From: an uncultured Parafilimonas sp.
Lineage (GTDB): Bacteria > Bacteroidota > Bacteroidia > Chitinophagales > Chitinophagaceae
Direction of reading: 5' to 3'
DNA length: 64,000 bases
Assembly (NCBI GenBank): GCA_903882935.1
Contig: CAIRZB010000042.1
Span: 21,833 to 85,832, forward strand
In this document: piece by piece, positions 42,713 to 51,650 of the stretch
Numbering within the stretch: position 1 is the first letter of the stretch
Layout: each line of letters opens with the position of its first letter
The notes under the pieces: model-generated
What the model was told of the DNA's origin: nothing
Database searches by the model: none
What the model saw: the letters and a program-made list of their open reading frames with translations, nothing else
Translations under genes and position numbers: made by a program

Positions 42713-44101
42713 ATGCTTAGTGTATCTGCTTGGTTGCGCCATCTTTCCAACACTTGTAAATGCCTATTCGCGCTACTTTTTTTGCAAGCGCTGTCAGTAG
42801 TGCCACCGGCCTCCGCACAATCCCCCATTACGCTCCGCCAGGCGATTGACAGTGCCATGCACAACCGCAAAAATATACAGGCATCCAAGTTAACGCTTGC
42901 CATAAACAGGCTGCAAACAAAAGCCCTGCTAAAAAAATACTGGCCACAGGCATCGCTGGAGTACACCTACCAATACAACCCCATCCTACAAACATCGGTG
43001 CTGCCCATTAGCGAATTCAACCCTGCATACCCCCCAGGCACTACCAAAAGCGTTCAGTTTGGCACCAAATGGTCGCAAACGGCAGGCTTAACCGTATTGC
43101 AGCCATTGTTTGATGCTAACATCAACCGCCAGATAAATGAATTTGACTTACAGGAAAAAATTGCCGCCTCAACCCAACTGCAAACTGAATACGACCTCGC
43201 CTTTGATGTTACGCAAGCATATTTAAACACAGCATTACAGCAGGCACAGGTACAATCTTCAATAGCCGATACCGCCAGAACTTGGCTAAGTTACCAACTG
43301 CAAAAAAACCGGTTTTACGAAAAACGTTTACTTAAATCAGATGTAAACAAGGCCATCATAAACCACAACAACGCGGTGCAAAAGTTAGCAGACGCAATAT
43401 CCCAGCTTGTGGAAAACAAAGTATATCTGCTTTTTTTGATTGGGCAAGCAAACAACACTTACGCCGACGTGGTAATTGACACAAGCTTTTACCAACACTT
43501 TACCACTAACACCGTAGGTGTTTACACCCAAAATGATTCTATACCCGAATTGCAGAAATTACGGTTACAGGCACAGTTACCCGGTTTGCAAATACGCTCA
43601 GAAAAAGCAAAATACCTGCCAACCGTTGGCTTGAAAGGCTTTGTTGGCGCAAACCAATACACAAACAGTTTTAACCCAGCGGAGCCGAATACATGGTTTG
43701 GGCTGAGTTATGTAGGGTTGGATGTAAAACTCCCTTTGCTATTTGGGGAGGACAAACAAAGTAAAATTCAGCAACTAAAAATACAGGCATCGCAGCTTGC
43801 GATGCAACGGGAAGACCTATCGGCACAATACACAAAAGATGCAGCCACGGCTTTGTTAAGGTTGAACAGAATAAAAGCGCAGCTAACAACATTTGAGGAA
43901 AATATTCAACTGGAAAATGAGACCTTACAAATTATCCAAGACCGGGTGAAGGAGGGGCAGGAAACCGCTTATACTTTAAATACGGAAGAAGCAAACATAC
44001 AGGGCATGATTGCCGACTATGCAAAAACCAAAAAACAATGGTGGCTTTATTGGCTTGATTACCTAAAGTCTTCGGGGCAACTTGCGCAACTTTTGTATTA
44101 A
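42713..44101 (+). CDS. TolC-family outer-membrane efflux protein
   Basis: From the ATG at 42713 this is 462 residues with a signal peptide ('CLFALLFLQALSVVPPASAQ'). Two TolC/OEP repeats of long helices follow, e.g. 'ITLRQAIDSAMHNRKNIQAS' and 'QLKIQASQLAMQREDLSAQY'. Upstream in-frame starts at 42608 (TTG) and 42614 (ATG) would add a hydrophilic extension incompatible with a signal peptide, so the true start is uncertain but 42713 is preferred. It forms the trimeric outer-membrane duct for the preceding ABC exporter. Confidence 0.85.
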   Translation: MLSVSAWLRHLSNTCKCLFALLFLQALSVVPPASAQSPITLRQAIDSAMHNRKNIQASKLTLAINRLQTKALLKKYWPQASLEYTYQYNPILQTSVLPISEFNPAYPPGTTKSVQFGTKWSQTAGLTVLQPLFDANINRQINEFDLQEKIAASTQLQTEYDLAFDVTQAYLNTALQQAQVQSSIADTARTWLSYQLQKNRFYEKRLLKSDVNKAIINHNNAVQKLADAISQLVENKVYLLFLIGQANNTYADVVIDTSFYQHFTTNTVGVYTQNDSIPELQKLRLQAQLPGLQIRSEKAKYLPTVGLKGFVGANQYTNSFNPAEPNTWFGLSYVGLDVKLPLLFGEDKQSKIQQLKIQASQLAMQREDLSAQYTKDAATALLRLNRIKAQLTTFEENIQLENETLQIIQDRVKEGQETAYTLNTEEANIQGMIADYAKTKKQWWLYWLDYLKSSGQLAQLLY

Positions 44102-44150
44102 ACAAATGGAATAAGATTTCACAGGCAACTATTAACGAATGCAACAATAG

Positions 44151-44165
44151 TGTGAATGTTGCAAC
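44151..44165 (+). promoter_or_regulatory. Left half of the promoter motif before the P-type ATPase
   Basis: TGTGAATGTTGCAAC matches the left half of the four-copy motif, but the right half and -7 box are missing because the ATPase ATG follows 14 bp later. It is also part of an inverted repeat TGCAACA / TGTTGCA (44140-44163). It may be a regulatory half-site or chance. Confidence 0.3.
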
Positions 44166-44179
44166 ATAAACACCTAAAT

Positions 44180-46690
44180 ATGCCCACCAACAATTTTAAC
44201 ATAACAGGCTTAACCGATGACCAAGTATTACAGGCTAGGGAAAAGTACGGGTACAACCGCCTGGCCTATAAAAAAGAAAACGGTTTTTGGCAGGCCGTAA
44301 AAGGCCTTGCGAAAGAACCCATGGTAATTTTGTTGCTGGCGGCATCGGCCATTTATTTTATCAGCGGCGATGTGGGTGACGGAATTTTTTTAGCTGCGGC
44401 CATCGTGCTGGTGGCGGCTATTTCGTTGTACCAAGACTCCAGAAGCCGCAACGCATTGGAAAAATTAAAAAGCTTTTCGCAGCCCACTTGCAAAGTTATA
44501 CGCAACGGGGAGGAAGTGGAGATTAAAAGCGAGGAGCTGGTGGTGGGCGACAGCCTGATGATTGAGGAAGGCACGGCCATCGCCGCCGACGGCACCATCA
44601 TCCATTCCAACGATTTTTCGGTGAATGAATCAATCCTCACCGGGGAGTCATTCGCGGTTTACAAAGACGCAACAAAAGAAGACAATTTTGTTTACCACGG
44701 CACCACGGTGGCCAGCGGCTTAGCCATTGCCACCATCTCCGCCATTGGCAACGAAACAAAACTGGGCAAAATTGGCAAAAGCATAGAAAGTGTGCAGGAG
44801 GAAAAAACACCGTTAGAAAAACAAATTAACAGCTTTGTTATAAAGATGGTGATTTTGGGCGCGGTTGTTTTTGTGGTGGTTTGGGGCATCAACTATTTTC
44901 ACTCGCGCAGCATACTCGACAGTTTGCTAAAAGCACTTACGCTTGCCATGAGCATATTGCCCGAGGAAATACCCGTGGCACTTACAACCTTTATGGCCTT
45001 GGGCGCTTGGCGGCTGATGAAAATGGGTATAGTGGTTAAGCAAATGAAAACAGTTGAAACGCTGGGCAGTGCCACTGTTATTTGCACCGACAAAACCGGC
45101 ACCATTACTGAAAATAAAATGAGCCTTGCCAAGGTGTTCGCGTTGGCATCACAACAAATTTGCGATACGGATAAAGCTTTGGGCGATGCGGAAAAAGAAC
45201 TCATCAGGGTGGCCATGTGGGCCAGCGAGCCTATACCTTTTGACCCCATGGAGATAGCCCTGCATGCGGCGTATGCCAACACGAAAACGGACGATGAAAG
45301 GCCGAACTATACACTGGTGCACCAATACCCCTTGGGCGGCAAGCCGCCTATGATGACGCATGTGTTTGAAAACGGCCAGGGAAACCGAATCATCGCAACC
45401 AAAGGCGCACCGGAGGCCATTATAAACGCTTGCGGCCTAACACCTGTTGACAAACAACAAATAGAAACGGCCATAGCCACCTTAACTACCGAAGGTTACC
45501 GTGTGCTGGGCGTTGGGGAGGCTGACTTTAAAGGCCAGGATTACCCCAAAACGCAACAGGAATTTAAATGTACCTTTAAGGGAATAGTTGCCTTTTACGA
45601 CCCGCCAAAGAAAAACATAGGCGCGGTGTTACAAAGCTTTTACGAGGCGGGCATTGCAGTAAAAATAATTACCGGCGACAACGCTGCAACCACGGCGGCC
45701 ATAGCCAAGCAAATTGGCTTTAGGGGATACGAACAAACAATTACGGGAGACGAACTGATGCGTGTACCCGACAACCAGTTGGGTACCACCGTTACAAACA
45801 CCCAGGTTTTTACCCGTATGTTCCCCGATGCAAAGTTAAAAATTATCAACGCGCTAAAGGCTGCCAACCAAATAGTGGCCATGACTGGGGATGGCGTAAA
45901 CGACGGCCCGGCACTAAAAGCCGCGCACATTGGCATTGCCATGGGCAAAAAAGGCACCGAAATTGCCAAACAGGCCGCATCCCTTATATTGCTGGAAGAC
46001 GACCTTTCGAAAATGGTGGATGCCGTAGCCATGGGAAGGCGCATATACGCCAACCTAAAAAAGGCCATCCAATACATTATTTCTATACATATACCCATAG
46101 TGCTAACGGTATTTTTACCCCTGGCCCTAGGCTGGGTTTACCCCAACATTTTTACACCGGTGCATATTATTTTCTTAGAATTAATCATGGGGCCAACCTG
46201 CTCCATCATTTATGAGAATGAGCCGATGGAAAAAAACACCATGACGCAAAAACCGCGGCCCTTCAGCAGTACCTTTTTTAACGGCAAGGAGCTAACCACG
46301 AGCGTTATACAAGGCTTACTTATAACGGCAGGCACGTTGGCAGCCTACCAGTTTGCGGTACACCAAGGTTATAGCGAGGCGCATACACGCTCCATGGTGT
46401 TTGTGGTGCTGATTGCAGCCAATATATTCCTCACCTTGGTTAACCGCTCATTCTATTACTCAGTGCTAACCACCATGGGGTACAAAAACAACTTGGTAGT
46501 GCTAATTATTGGTGTAACAATAGCCATTACAGGTTTGCTGCTTTTTGTGCCTCCGCTGGCAGTGTTTTTTAAATTCACACCTCTCAGCATAACACAATTG
46601 CTGGTTAGCGTGGCTATAGGCTTTATAGCTGTTATTTGGTTTGAAGCTGTAAAATTAATCACTAGGTATAGGGCGCAAAACACGGCTTGA
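44180..46690 (+). CDS. P-type cation-transporting ATPase (P2-like)
   Basis: This 836-residue pump has an N-terminal cation-ATPase domain ('TGLTDDQVLQAREKYGYN'), the actuator motif 'LTGES', the phosphorylation site 'DKTGTITENK' (Asp304), 'TGDNAAT' and the hinge 'MTGDGVNDGPALKAAHIGIA'. A C-terminal cation ATPase domain with extra helices follows. The M4 ion-site motif reads 'LPEEIPVALT', where classic Ca2+ pumps have PEGLP, so the ion (Ca2+, Mg2+ or other) is unsure. The ATG at 44180 fits the family start; an upstream in-frame ATG at 44156 overlaps the half-motif. It lies 78 bp behind the TolC gene. Confidence 0.93.
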   Translation: MPTNNFNITGLTDDQVLQAREKYGYNRLAYKKENGFWQAVKGLAKEPMVILLLAASAIYFISGDVGDGIFLAAAIVLVAAISLYQDSRSRNALEKLKSFSQPTCKVIRNGEEVEIKSEELVVGDSLMIEEGTAIAADGTIIHSNDFSVNESILTGESFAVYKDATKEDNFVYHGTTVASGLAIATISAIGNETKLGKIGKSIESVQEEKTPLEKQINSFVIKMVILGAVVFVVVWGINYFHSRSILDSLLKALTLAMSILPEEIPVALTTFMALGAWRLMKMGIVVKQMKTVETLGSATVICTDKTGTITENKMSLAKVFALASQQICDTDKALGDAEKELIRVAMWASEPIPFDPMEIALHAAYANTKTDDERPNYTLVHQYPLGGKPPMMTHVFENGQGNRIIATKGAPEAIINACGLTPVDKQQIETAIATLTTEGYRVLGVGEADFKGQDYPKTQQEFKCTFKGIVAFYDPPKKNIGAVLQSFYEAGIAVKIITGDNAATTAAIAKQIGFRGYEQTITGDELMRVPDNQLGTTVTNTQVFTRMFPDAKLKIINALKAANQIVAMTGDGVNDGPALKAAHIGIAMGKKGTEIAKQAASLILLEDDLSKMVDAVAMGRRIYANLKKAIQYIISIHIPIVLTVFLPLALGWVYPNIFTPVHIIFLELIMGPTCSIIYENEPMEKNTMTQKPRPFSSTFFNGKELTTSVIQGLLITAGTLAAYQFAVHQGYSEAHTRSMVFVVLIAANIFLTLVNRSFYYSVLTTMGYKNNLVVLIIGVTIAITGLLLFVPPLAVFFKFTPLSITQLLVSVAIGFIAVIWFEAVKLITRYRAQNTA

Positions 46691-46776
46691 CGTGCAATAC
46701 ACTAAAAAACGAGTGGGTGTTTGTTGCAGGCCAAATATTTAGCAGCGGCGTACTGCGGCTGTTATTACTGCGGCCT

Positions 46777-47157
46777 TTATTTGGGTTGCCTAAGCTGAAA
46801 CACATTACCCTCAGGGTCTTCACCATCGCATATCCAATAACCGTAATTGGGAAAGGTTTTTATTTCCCGCATAAGCACCCCTGCCTGTAACAGCTTATCC
46901 CGCAGGGCAACAACATCCTCCCCTACTTCAAATACCATCTTAGTGTTGCTTTCGCATACTGGTGCGGGGTTTTCAGCCGCCGTATAGCCCAGCCCAATTT
47001 TGTGCAAACCAAGGGTACATTGCCCAGCCCCAAGCAACGCCCAGCCACCGTCATCTGTTTCTTCTATCAGTTGCAGGCCCATGTTTTGCATATAAAATGC
47101 CTTAAGCATCGGAACGTCCTTTACAAAAAGGATGATACCCTCTAACGAAATGTTCAT
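46777..47157 (-). CDS. VOC-family (glyoxalase/dioxygenase fold) protein
   Basis: This 126-residue protein is a single vicinal-oxygen-chelate module: 'GIILFVKDVPMLKAFYMQNM', 'GGWALLGAGQCTLGLHKIG', 'KMVFEVGEDVVALRDKLLQA' and 'WICDGEDPEGNVFQLRQ'. The metal-site Glu near the C-terminus is present as 'PEGN', but the first His ligand is not obvious. The role is probably small-molecule binding or detoxification. It is a lone gene convergent with the ATPase. Confidence 0.85.
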   Translation of the reverse strand: MNISLEGIILFVKDVPMLKAFYMQNMGLQLIEETDDGGWALLGAGQCTLGLHKIGLGYTAAENPAPVCESNTKMVFEVGEDVVALRDKLLQAGVLMREIKTFPNYGYWICDGEDPEGNVFQLRQPK

Positions 47158-47358
47158 GTACGTTTTTTTTGGCTACTATCAAAGCTAATGCAAACCAGCG
47201 TGATGGTCGTTTTTGGGTGGCAGGGCTTAACATAAAATTTGGCATGTACATTATTCAACATAACTGGCCTTTTGGGGACTACAATAATTACCAGTTAATC
47301 CCATAAAAATCCGCCAACTCTTTCTTTTCCACTATCTTACCACCAAAATTTACCAACC

Positions 47359-49032
47359 TTGGGCGACCGGCGGTACATATTATTCAACAATGCCTGTTTT
47401 GCGGCCGTGTCGGCCGTGTACATTGCCACACGGTGTGCAATTTTTAAAGGCTTTAACGGCACAGACGACCTGCATTATGCCATGCTGGCCGCCAACATGC
47501 TAAAAGGCAGCTACAACCCATTTGCTGCCGGGGATATTTTTAGTGGCAGGGTGCTGTTGCTGGCTTGGCAGGCATTGTTTTACCGCCTGGGCGGCATTAC
47601 TGTGTTTACCACGCAGGCACCGGCTTGGTTGGCGGCAGTGCTGGGCTGCTGGCTTACCGTTTTTAAGCTGGCCAAAGTTGGCGGGGCTATACCTATTATA
47701 ACCATTGCGGCGCTGTTTTATTTTAACCCTGTGCTTACCTATGCCACTGACGGTATTTTACCCGACGTGTATGTTATGCTGGCCGGCATAATAACGCTGC
47801 TGCTGTGGAACAACAGCCTGTTGGCAAACAACAGGCGGCGGCATATACGCAACGGCATAAGCATGGCGCTGGTTGTGGCCGTATGTTTGTTTTTTAAGGA
47901 AACTGCCATTGTTTTCCCCGTGCTATTTACAGGCCTAACGCTGTTGCAACGCGGCCGGCCGGCGGCCATTACCTGCGCAGCCATGCTGGCGGCCTTATTT
48001 GTTTTGGGTGCTTTTAGCGGCTGGCTGTATTACCATTTTACGGGCGACGTGTTTTACCGGTTGCGGCAGGTTAGCAACAGCAATTATTACAACCCATGCA
48101 GCTACAACTTGCTGCCCGCCTCATTTATTGCAACCAGGCTTACCTACGGTGTTTGGAAGCTTTTTATACAAAGCGGCTTTTATCCGGTGCTTTTTGCAAC
48201 GGGCTTTATTTGCCAAGGCATGGTGCTTGGCAACGGTAAATTGCTTTGGCAAAACAATGCCGTTAAAAGATTTGTGTTACTGCTTTCCATAGGCTTATAC
48301 CTGCCTTTCTCCTTAAGCGGTTACCAGCCGCTGTGCAGCGACAGTGCGCGGCATTTCTTGTTCCTGCTGCCGTTTGCAGTTTATGCGTGCGCGCCTTACC
48401 TGCTGCACGCCTTTGCTTTTGGTAAAACAAACCACTGGCTTTTTTTATGCTGCGCTTTGCTTTTGCTGTGTGTGGCCGCCACGCCCGACAAATGGCAATG
48501 GATGGTATGGGCATTGCTGGCGGGTTACTTCGCGGTACAAAAACTGGTTGCCCCCAAATTTGCAGCCCGTTACAAATATGCAGCGTTTGCAGCCATACTT
48601 TGGCTCTGCATGCCCTACCGGCTTTTTTACAACAACAGTAATTGGTTTGCCAACATGCGCCAATTAAACAAGCAGCTTGGCGGCAACTGCTACTATTTTG
48701 CCGACCACGACAATATGATGCACTGGCAATTGCTGCATGGCTTTAGCCCTAACATACATTGCTACAATACAGGCCCGGAACCCTACAAAGTATTTGCGCT
48801 GTACTACCAACAGTTGGACAGTACTACATTTACCCCCGGCTGGTTGGTGGTAAATACAAAATATACGGAAAGGTCGGCCAATTTTTTGCACACTGTAGAC
48901 TCTTTGCAAAGCAGGCATTTTTTTAGCAAACAGGAAATTACTGGCGATATGCAGGCCTTATACATTGGCTTTCCCGACCAGCTGTTATTTGTTAAAAGAT
49001 TGGCGATAGGCGACGAGAAAGTGGTGAAATAA
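47359..49032 (+). CDS. Polytopic membrane protein, probable GT39/ArnT-like glycosyltransferase
   Basis: This 557-residue protein has about 11-13 hydrophobic helices. A 'GTDDLHYAMLAANMLKG' loop follows the first helix, matching the acidic DD/DE catalytic loop of GT-C fold enzymes (PMT/ArnT), which use polyprenyl-phosphate sugars in the periplasm. The frame has no upstream ATG, so the start is the TTG at 47359. There are no linked lipid-carrier genes. Confidence is moderate for the fold and low for the substrate. Confidence 0.7.
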   Translation: MGDRRYILFNNACFAAVSAVYIATRCAIFKGFNGTDDLHYAMLAANMLKGSYNPFAAGDIFSGRVLLLAWQALFYRLGGITVFTTQAPAWLAAVLGCWLTVFKLAKVGGAIPIITIAALFYFNPVLTYATDGILPDVYVMLAGIITLLLWNNSLLANNRRRHIRNGISMALVVAVCLFFKETAIVFPVLFTGLTLLQRGRPAAITCAAMLAALFVLGAFSGWLYYHFTGDVFYRLRQVSNSNYYNPCSYNLLPASFIATRLTYGVWKLFIQSGFYPVLFATGFICQGMVLGNGKLLWQNNAVKRFVLLLSIGLYLPFSLSGYQPLCSDSARHFLFLLPFAVYACAPYLLHAFAFGKTNHWLFLCCALLLLCVAATPDKWQWMVWALLAGYFAVQKLVAPKFAARYKYAAFAAILWLCMPYRLFYNNSNWFANMRQLNKQLGGNCYYFADHDNMMHWQLLHGFSPNIHCYNTGPEPYKVFALYYQQLDSTTFTPGWLVVNTKYTERSANFLHTVDSLQSRHFFSKQEITGDMQALYIGFPDQLLFVKRLAIGDEKVVK

Positions 49033-49210
49033 TGAAGCTGTGGACTTGCAACTTCTTAAGGCTCCTATCCTAGGTAACTTCGGTCAACACTCTGCCATTT
49101 GCAGTACTAAATATTTTCCAAATTCTTCATCCAACGACACAAAACAGGCTTTTTGCCGATTTTAACACGCACAAAAATCGGCAGCCAACCAGTTTTTGTA
49201 TGTTTATCCC

Positions 49211-49684
49211 ATGAAAAGGATTATCGTAATTTTATTATCCCTTGGCTTGTGTTATTCAGGTTTTGCGCAACAGCCGCCGGTGGGTAGCAATATACCCGAT
49301 ATTAAGTTGCATGATATAAACGGCACCGAGGTATCGCTTTCGTCGCTGCAGGGCAAAGTAGTGGTGCTTGATTTTTGGGCCAGTTGGTGCGGCCCTTGCC
49401 GCCGCAGTATGCCAGATTTAAAAGAAATTTACGGCAAGTTTAAAGACAAAGGCCTGGAAGTATATGCTGTTTCGGTTGATACCGACAAAAAAGACTGGCT
49501 GAAAGCCATTAAGGCCGATGCCACGCCTTGGATACATGTGATTGACAACAGCAATGATGTTGCCCGTAGTTTTAAGGTTGAGTATATACCCAACACTTTT
49601 TTAATAGATAAAACAGGCAAAATTGTTTCCATCAACGCTAACCATGCGGCACTGGTACAACAAATAGAAAAACTGCTCAACTAA
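49211..49684 (+). CDS. TlpA-type thioredoxin-like protein
   Basis: This 157-residue protein has a signal peptide ('IIVILLSLGLCYSGFAQ') followed by a TlpA/AhpC-TSA thioredoxin fold: 'VVVLDFWASWCGPCRRSM' contains the redox CGPC pair, and 'VEYIPNTFLIDKTGKIV' carries the cis-Pro loop. It is a periplasmic thiol-disulfide reductase, maybe in cytochrome maturation or cysteine reduction. The ATG at 49211 gives the signal peptide; an in-frame start at 49196 adds five residues. It ends one base from the convergent gene. Confidence 0.92.
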   Translation: MKRIIVILLSLGLCYSGFAQQPPVGSNIPDIKLHDINGTEVSLSSLQGKVVVLDFWASWCGPCRRSMPDLKEIYGKFKDKGLEVYAVSVDTDKKDWLKAIKADATPWIHVIDNSNDVARSFKVEYIPNTFLIDKTGKIVSINANHAALVQQIEKLLN

Positions 49685-49685
49685 G

Positions 49686-50468
49686 CTAAGCGTGGGCCTG
49701 CTTGCCCCATTTAACCTTTCTGCCAACAATAATTTTAAGTAAAAAAGGGTCTGTGGCATTGGTTAATCCAAAGCCCGCCCCTGCATTAAACTCCCACTTG
49801 GGGTTGTTAAGCATGTCGTACGAAAAAAATAACGCATGTTGTTGCGCGCTGATGGGGTCAAAACCGTTTACCGGGCCCATGCTGCCATAGTATTCCACGC
49901 CTAATGCGCCATTTTTAAACACATTGTAATCTGCCTTAATGTTTGGTTCAAAAACCGGGGTTGAATTGTTGTATTGGCTTTTAAGCACAACGCCAAAGGT
50001 TGGGTTAAAGGCCGCGTAAAACTTACTCCATTGCTTATCAATAATAGGCCGTAGCTCAACATTCCAGGTGTCGGCGCAGTAGGCCGGTTTTTGGTAGCCT
50101 ATTTCCATACTCAGGCTCAGCCCAAATGGCAAATGCCAGCTGTCGGGTGCCATAATACGGGGCCTTATATGGCTGCCCACAATTTGGTAACCGCTGCCAG
50201 GGGTATAATTGGTAAAAAGGTATACGCCTATTTCAAAATTATCGGTAATGCCGGTGGTAATTTCTAAGGTTTCATGCAGGCTATGGTTGGCGGGCAGCAC
50301 GCCGTCGGCAGTGTCTTTCAGGCCTTTAAAAGTGTAATTGCTATGCAGTTCAAACATCGTGCTGCGCTTAGCCTGTGTTTGGGCACCATAAACCTGTATT
50401 TCGTAGTTATCCTGCGCAGACGTTGTTACGCAAACAAACAACAACAGTAAGTAAACACAATATTTCAT
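49686..50468 (-). CDS. Outer-membrane beta-barrel-like protein
   Basis: This 260-residue protein has a signal peptide ('YLLLLFVCVTTSAQ') and a mature region of alternating hydrophobic/aromatic strands ('ITDNFEIGVYLFTNYTPGSG', 'PFGLSLSMEIGYQKPAY', 'FYAAFNPTFGVVLKSQYNNS'). That suggests a 10-12-strand barrel similar to the outer-membrane proteins annotated as transporter/DUF in Bacteroidota. The ATG at 50468 fits the signal peptide better than the one at 50495. The function is unknown. Confidence 0.75.
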   Translation of the reverse strand: MKYCVYLLLLFVCVTTSAQDNYEIQVYGAQTQAKRSTMFELHSNYTFKGLKDTADGVLPANHSLHETLEITTGITDNFEIGVYLFTNYTPGSGYQIVGSHIRPRIMAPDSWHLPFGLSLSMEIGYQKPAYCADTWNVELRPIIDKQWSKFYAAFNPTFGVVLKSQYNNSTPVFEPNIKADYNVFKNGALGVEYYGSMGPVNGFDPISAQQHALFFSYDMLNNPKWEFNAGAGFGLTNATDPFLLKIIVGRKVKWGKQAHA

Positions 50469-50796
50469 AGCTAAATTTTCAAATATGTACAACATGCAAG
50501 CTGCAAAGTAAATCTGTTTGCAAACTGAAGGGCAAACTAAAATACCTAACTAAAAAATTAGCCTATTGCCCGGTTTAAACAACCAGCATTAACCACAATC
50601 CATTGGCAACCGTTCTCACTAGGTTTTCGATGCCTTTATCACTTCAGCAAAAATAGCTAACAAACATCCATGCAACAATAAACCTAGATTTTATGGTGCA
50701 CGCAAAAAAATTAATCAGTTAGCCCAATTACCTCTTTTTCCACTAAAACATATCCATTAAAAACCAACTATTGCCATTACATTTGCACCCACAACT

Positions 50797-50920
50797 CAAA
50801 GGGGTGCCTTGTGCTGCCGCGGCTGCACTGAAAAACAGGCTGAGATTATACCCGTTGAAAGAAACCTGCACAAGGCTCTTCTTTCATACACCTGACACGG
50901 ATAATACCGGCGTAGGGACG
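50797..50920 (+). promoter_or_regulatory. TPP riboswitch (THI box)
   Basis: Conserved elements are in order: GGGGTGCC (50801-50808), CTGAGA (50840-50845) followed by TTATACCCGTTGA, then ACCTGA (50890-50895), GGATAATACCGGCGTAGGGA (50899-50918). These are the P3/P2/P4-P5 core of the thiamine-pyrophosphate riboswitch. It lies 77 bp before pnuT, so TPP should repress that operon. Confidence 0.93.
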
Positions 50921-50996
50921 AGAATAATACAGATGGTACATATTGTAAGCGCGCACGGGCCTTTTTGGGGCATATTATACTCTATAAGAAATAACC

Positions 50997-51650
50997 ATGG
51001 CGTTACACGATTGGTGGCAACTTTTTTACAACCAACTGCTTGAAACTGGTTGGCTGCAATGGATGGCAGTGATACTGGGCGTAGCCGAAGTATTGTTTGC
51101 CCGGGTTAACAATATTTGGCTTTACCCTACAGGCATTGTAGGCACGTTGCTATCCATCTATATTCTTCTGGAGGCGGGCTTATTTGCCGACAGCCTGTTG
51201 AACGGCTATTATGTTGCCATGAGTATTTACGGCTGGTGGTATTGGGTTAAAAAAAACAATGTTCCCCCCGTTAGAATAAGCCAGTGCACCAAGCAGGATT
51301 GGCTGGTGGTGTTGGCTATATCAATCGGTGGCTTTATTCTACTGGCGGCAATGCTAAAAAAATTCACGCCTTCCACCGTGCCTTTTTGGGATGCATGGGT
51401 AAGCGCTACCGCATGGGCGGGTATGTGGCTGCTGGCTAAACGCAAAACCGAAAACTGGCTGTTATTGAATATCAGCAACGCTTTTGCAGTACCCCTGTTG
51501 CTGTTTAAGCAATTGCCCATGTTTGCGGTTTTGACCGTTTTTCTGTTTGTCATTGCCGTGCAAGGTTATTTTGAGTGGCTGAAAATTGCAAGGCCGAAAC
51601 AACCCGCGCAGCCAATATTGGCGGGTAACGGAAAGGAGGAGTTACAATGA
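50997..51650 (+). CDS. pnuT: PnuC-family transporter, probably thiamine (PnuT)
   Basis: This 217-residue membrane protein has about seven helices and PnuC-family marks: 'VLFARVNNIWLYPTGIVGTL', 'NGYYVAMSIYGWWYWVKKN' and 'LLNISNAFAVPLLLFKQLPM'. PnuC proteins move nicotinamide riboside; members under a TPP riboswitch (here at 50797) transport thiamine and are called PnuT. Uptake is by facilitated diffusion, normally trapped by a kinase; no thiamine kinase gene is adjacent. The stop overlaps the next start as ATGA, so the following flavoprotein is translationally coupled. Confidence 0.9.
   Translation: MALHDWWQLFYNQLLETGWLQWMAVILGVAEVLFARVNNIWLYPTGIVGTLLSIYILLEAGLFADSLLNGYYVAMSIYGWWYWVKKNNVPPVRISQCTKQDWLVVLAISIGGFILLAAMLKKFTPSTVPFWDAWVSATAWAGMWLLAKRKTENWLLLNISNAFAVPLLLFKQLPMFAVLTVFLFVIAVQGYFEWLKIARPKQPAQPILAGNGKEELQ

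Noticed and set aside
50771..51043. 90-codon frame over the TPP riboswitch
   Set aside because: It covers the riboswitch core and overlaps the pnuT start in another frame; the RNA element explains the sequence.
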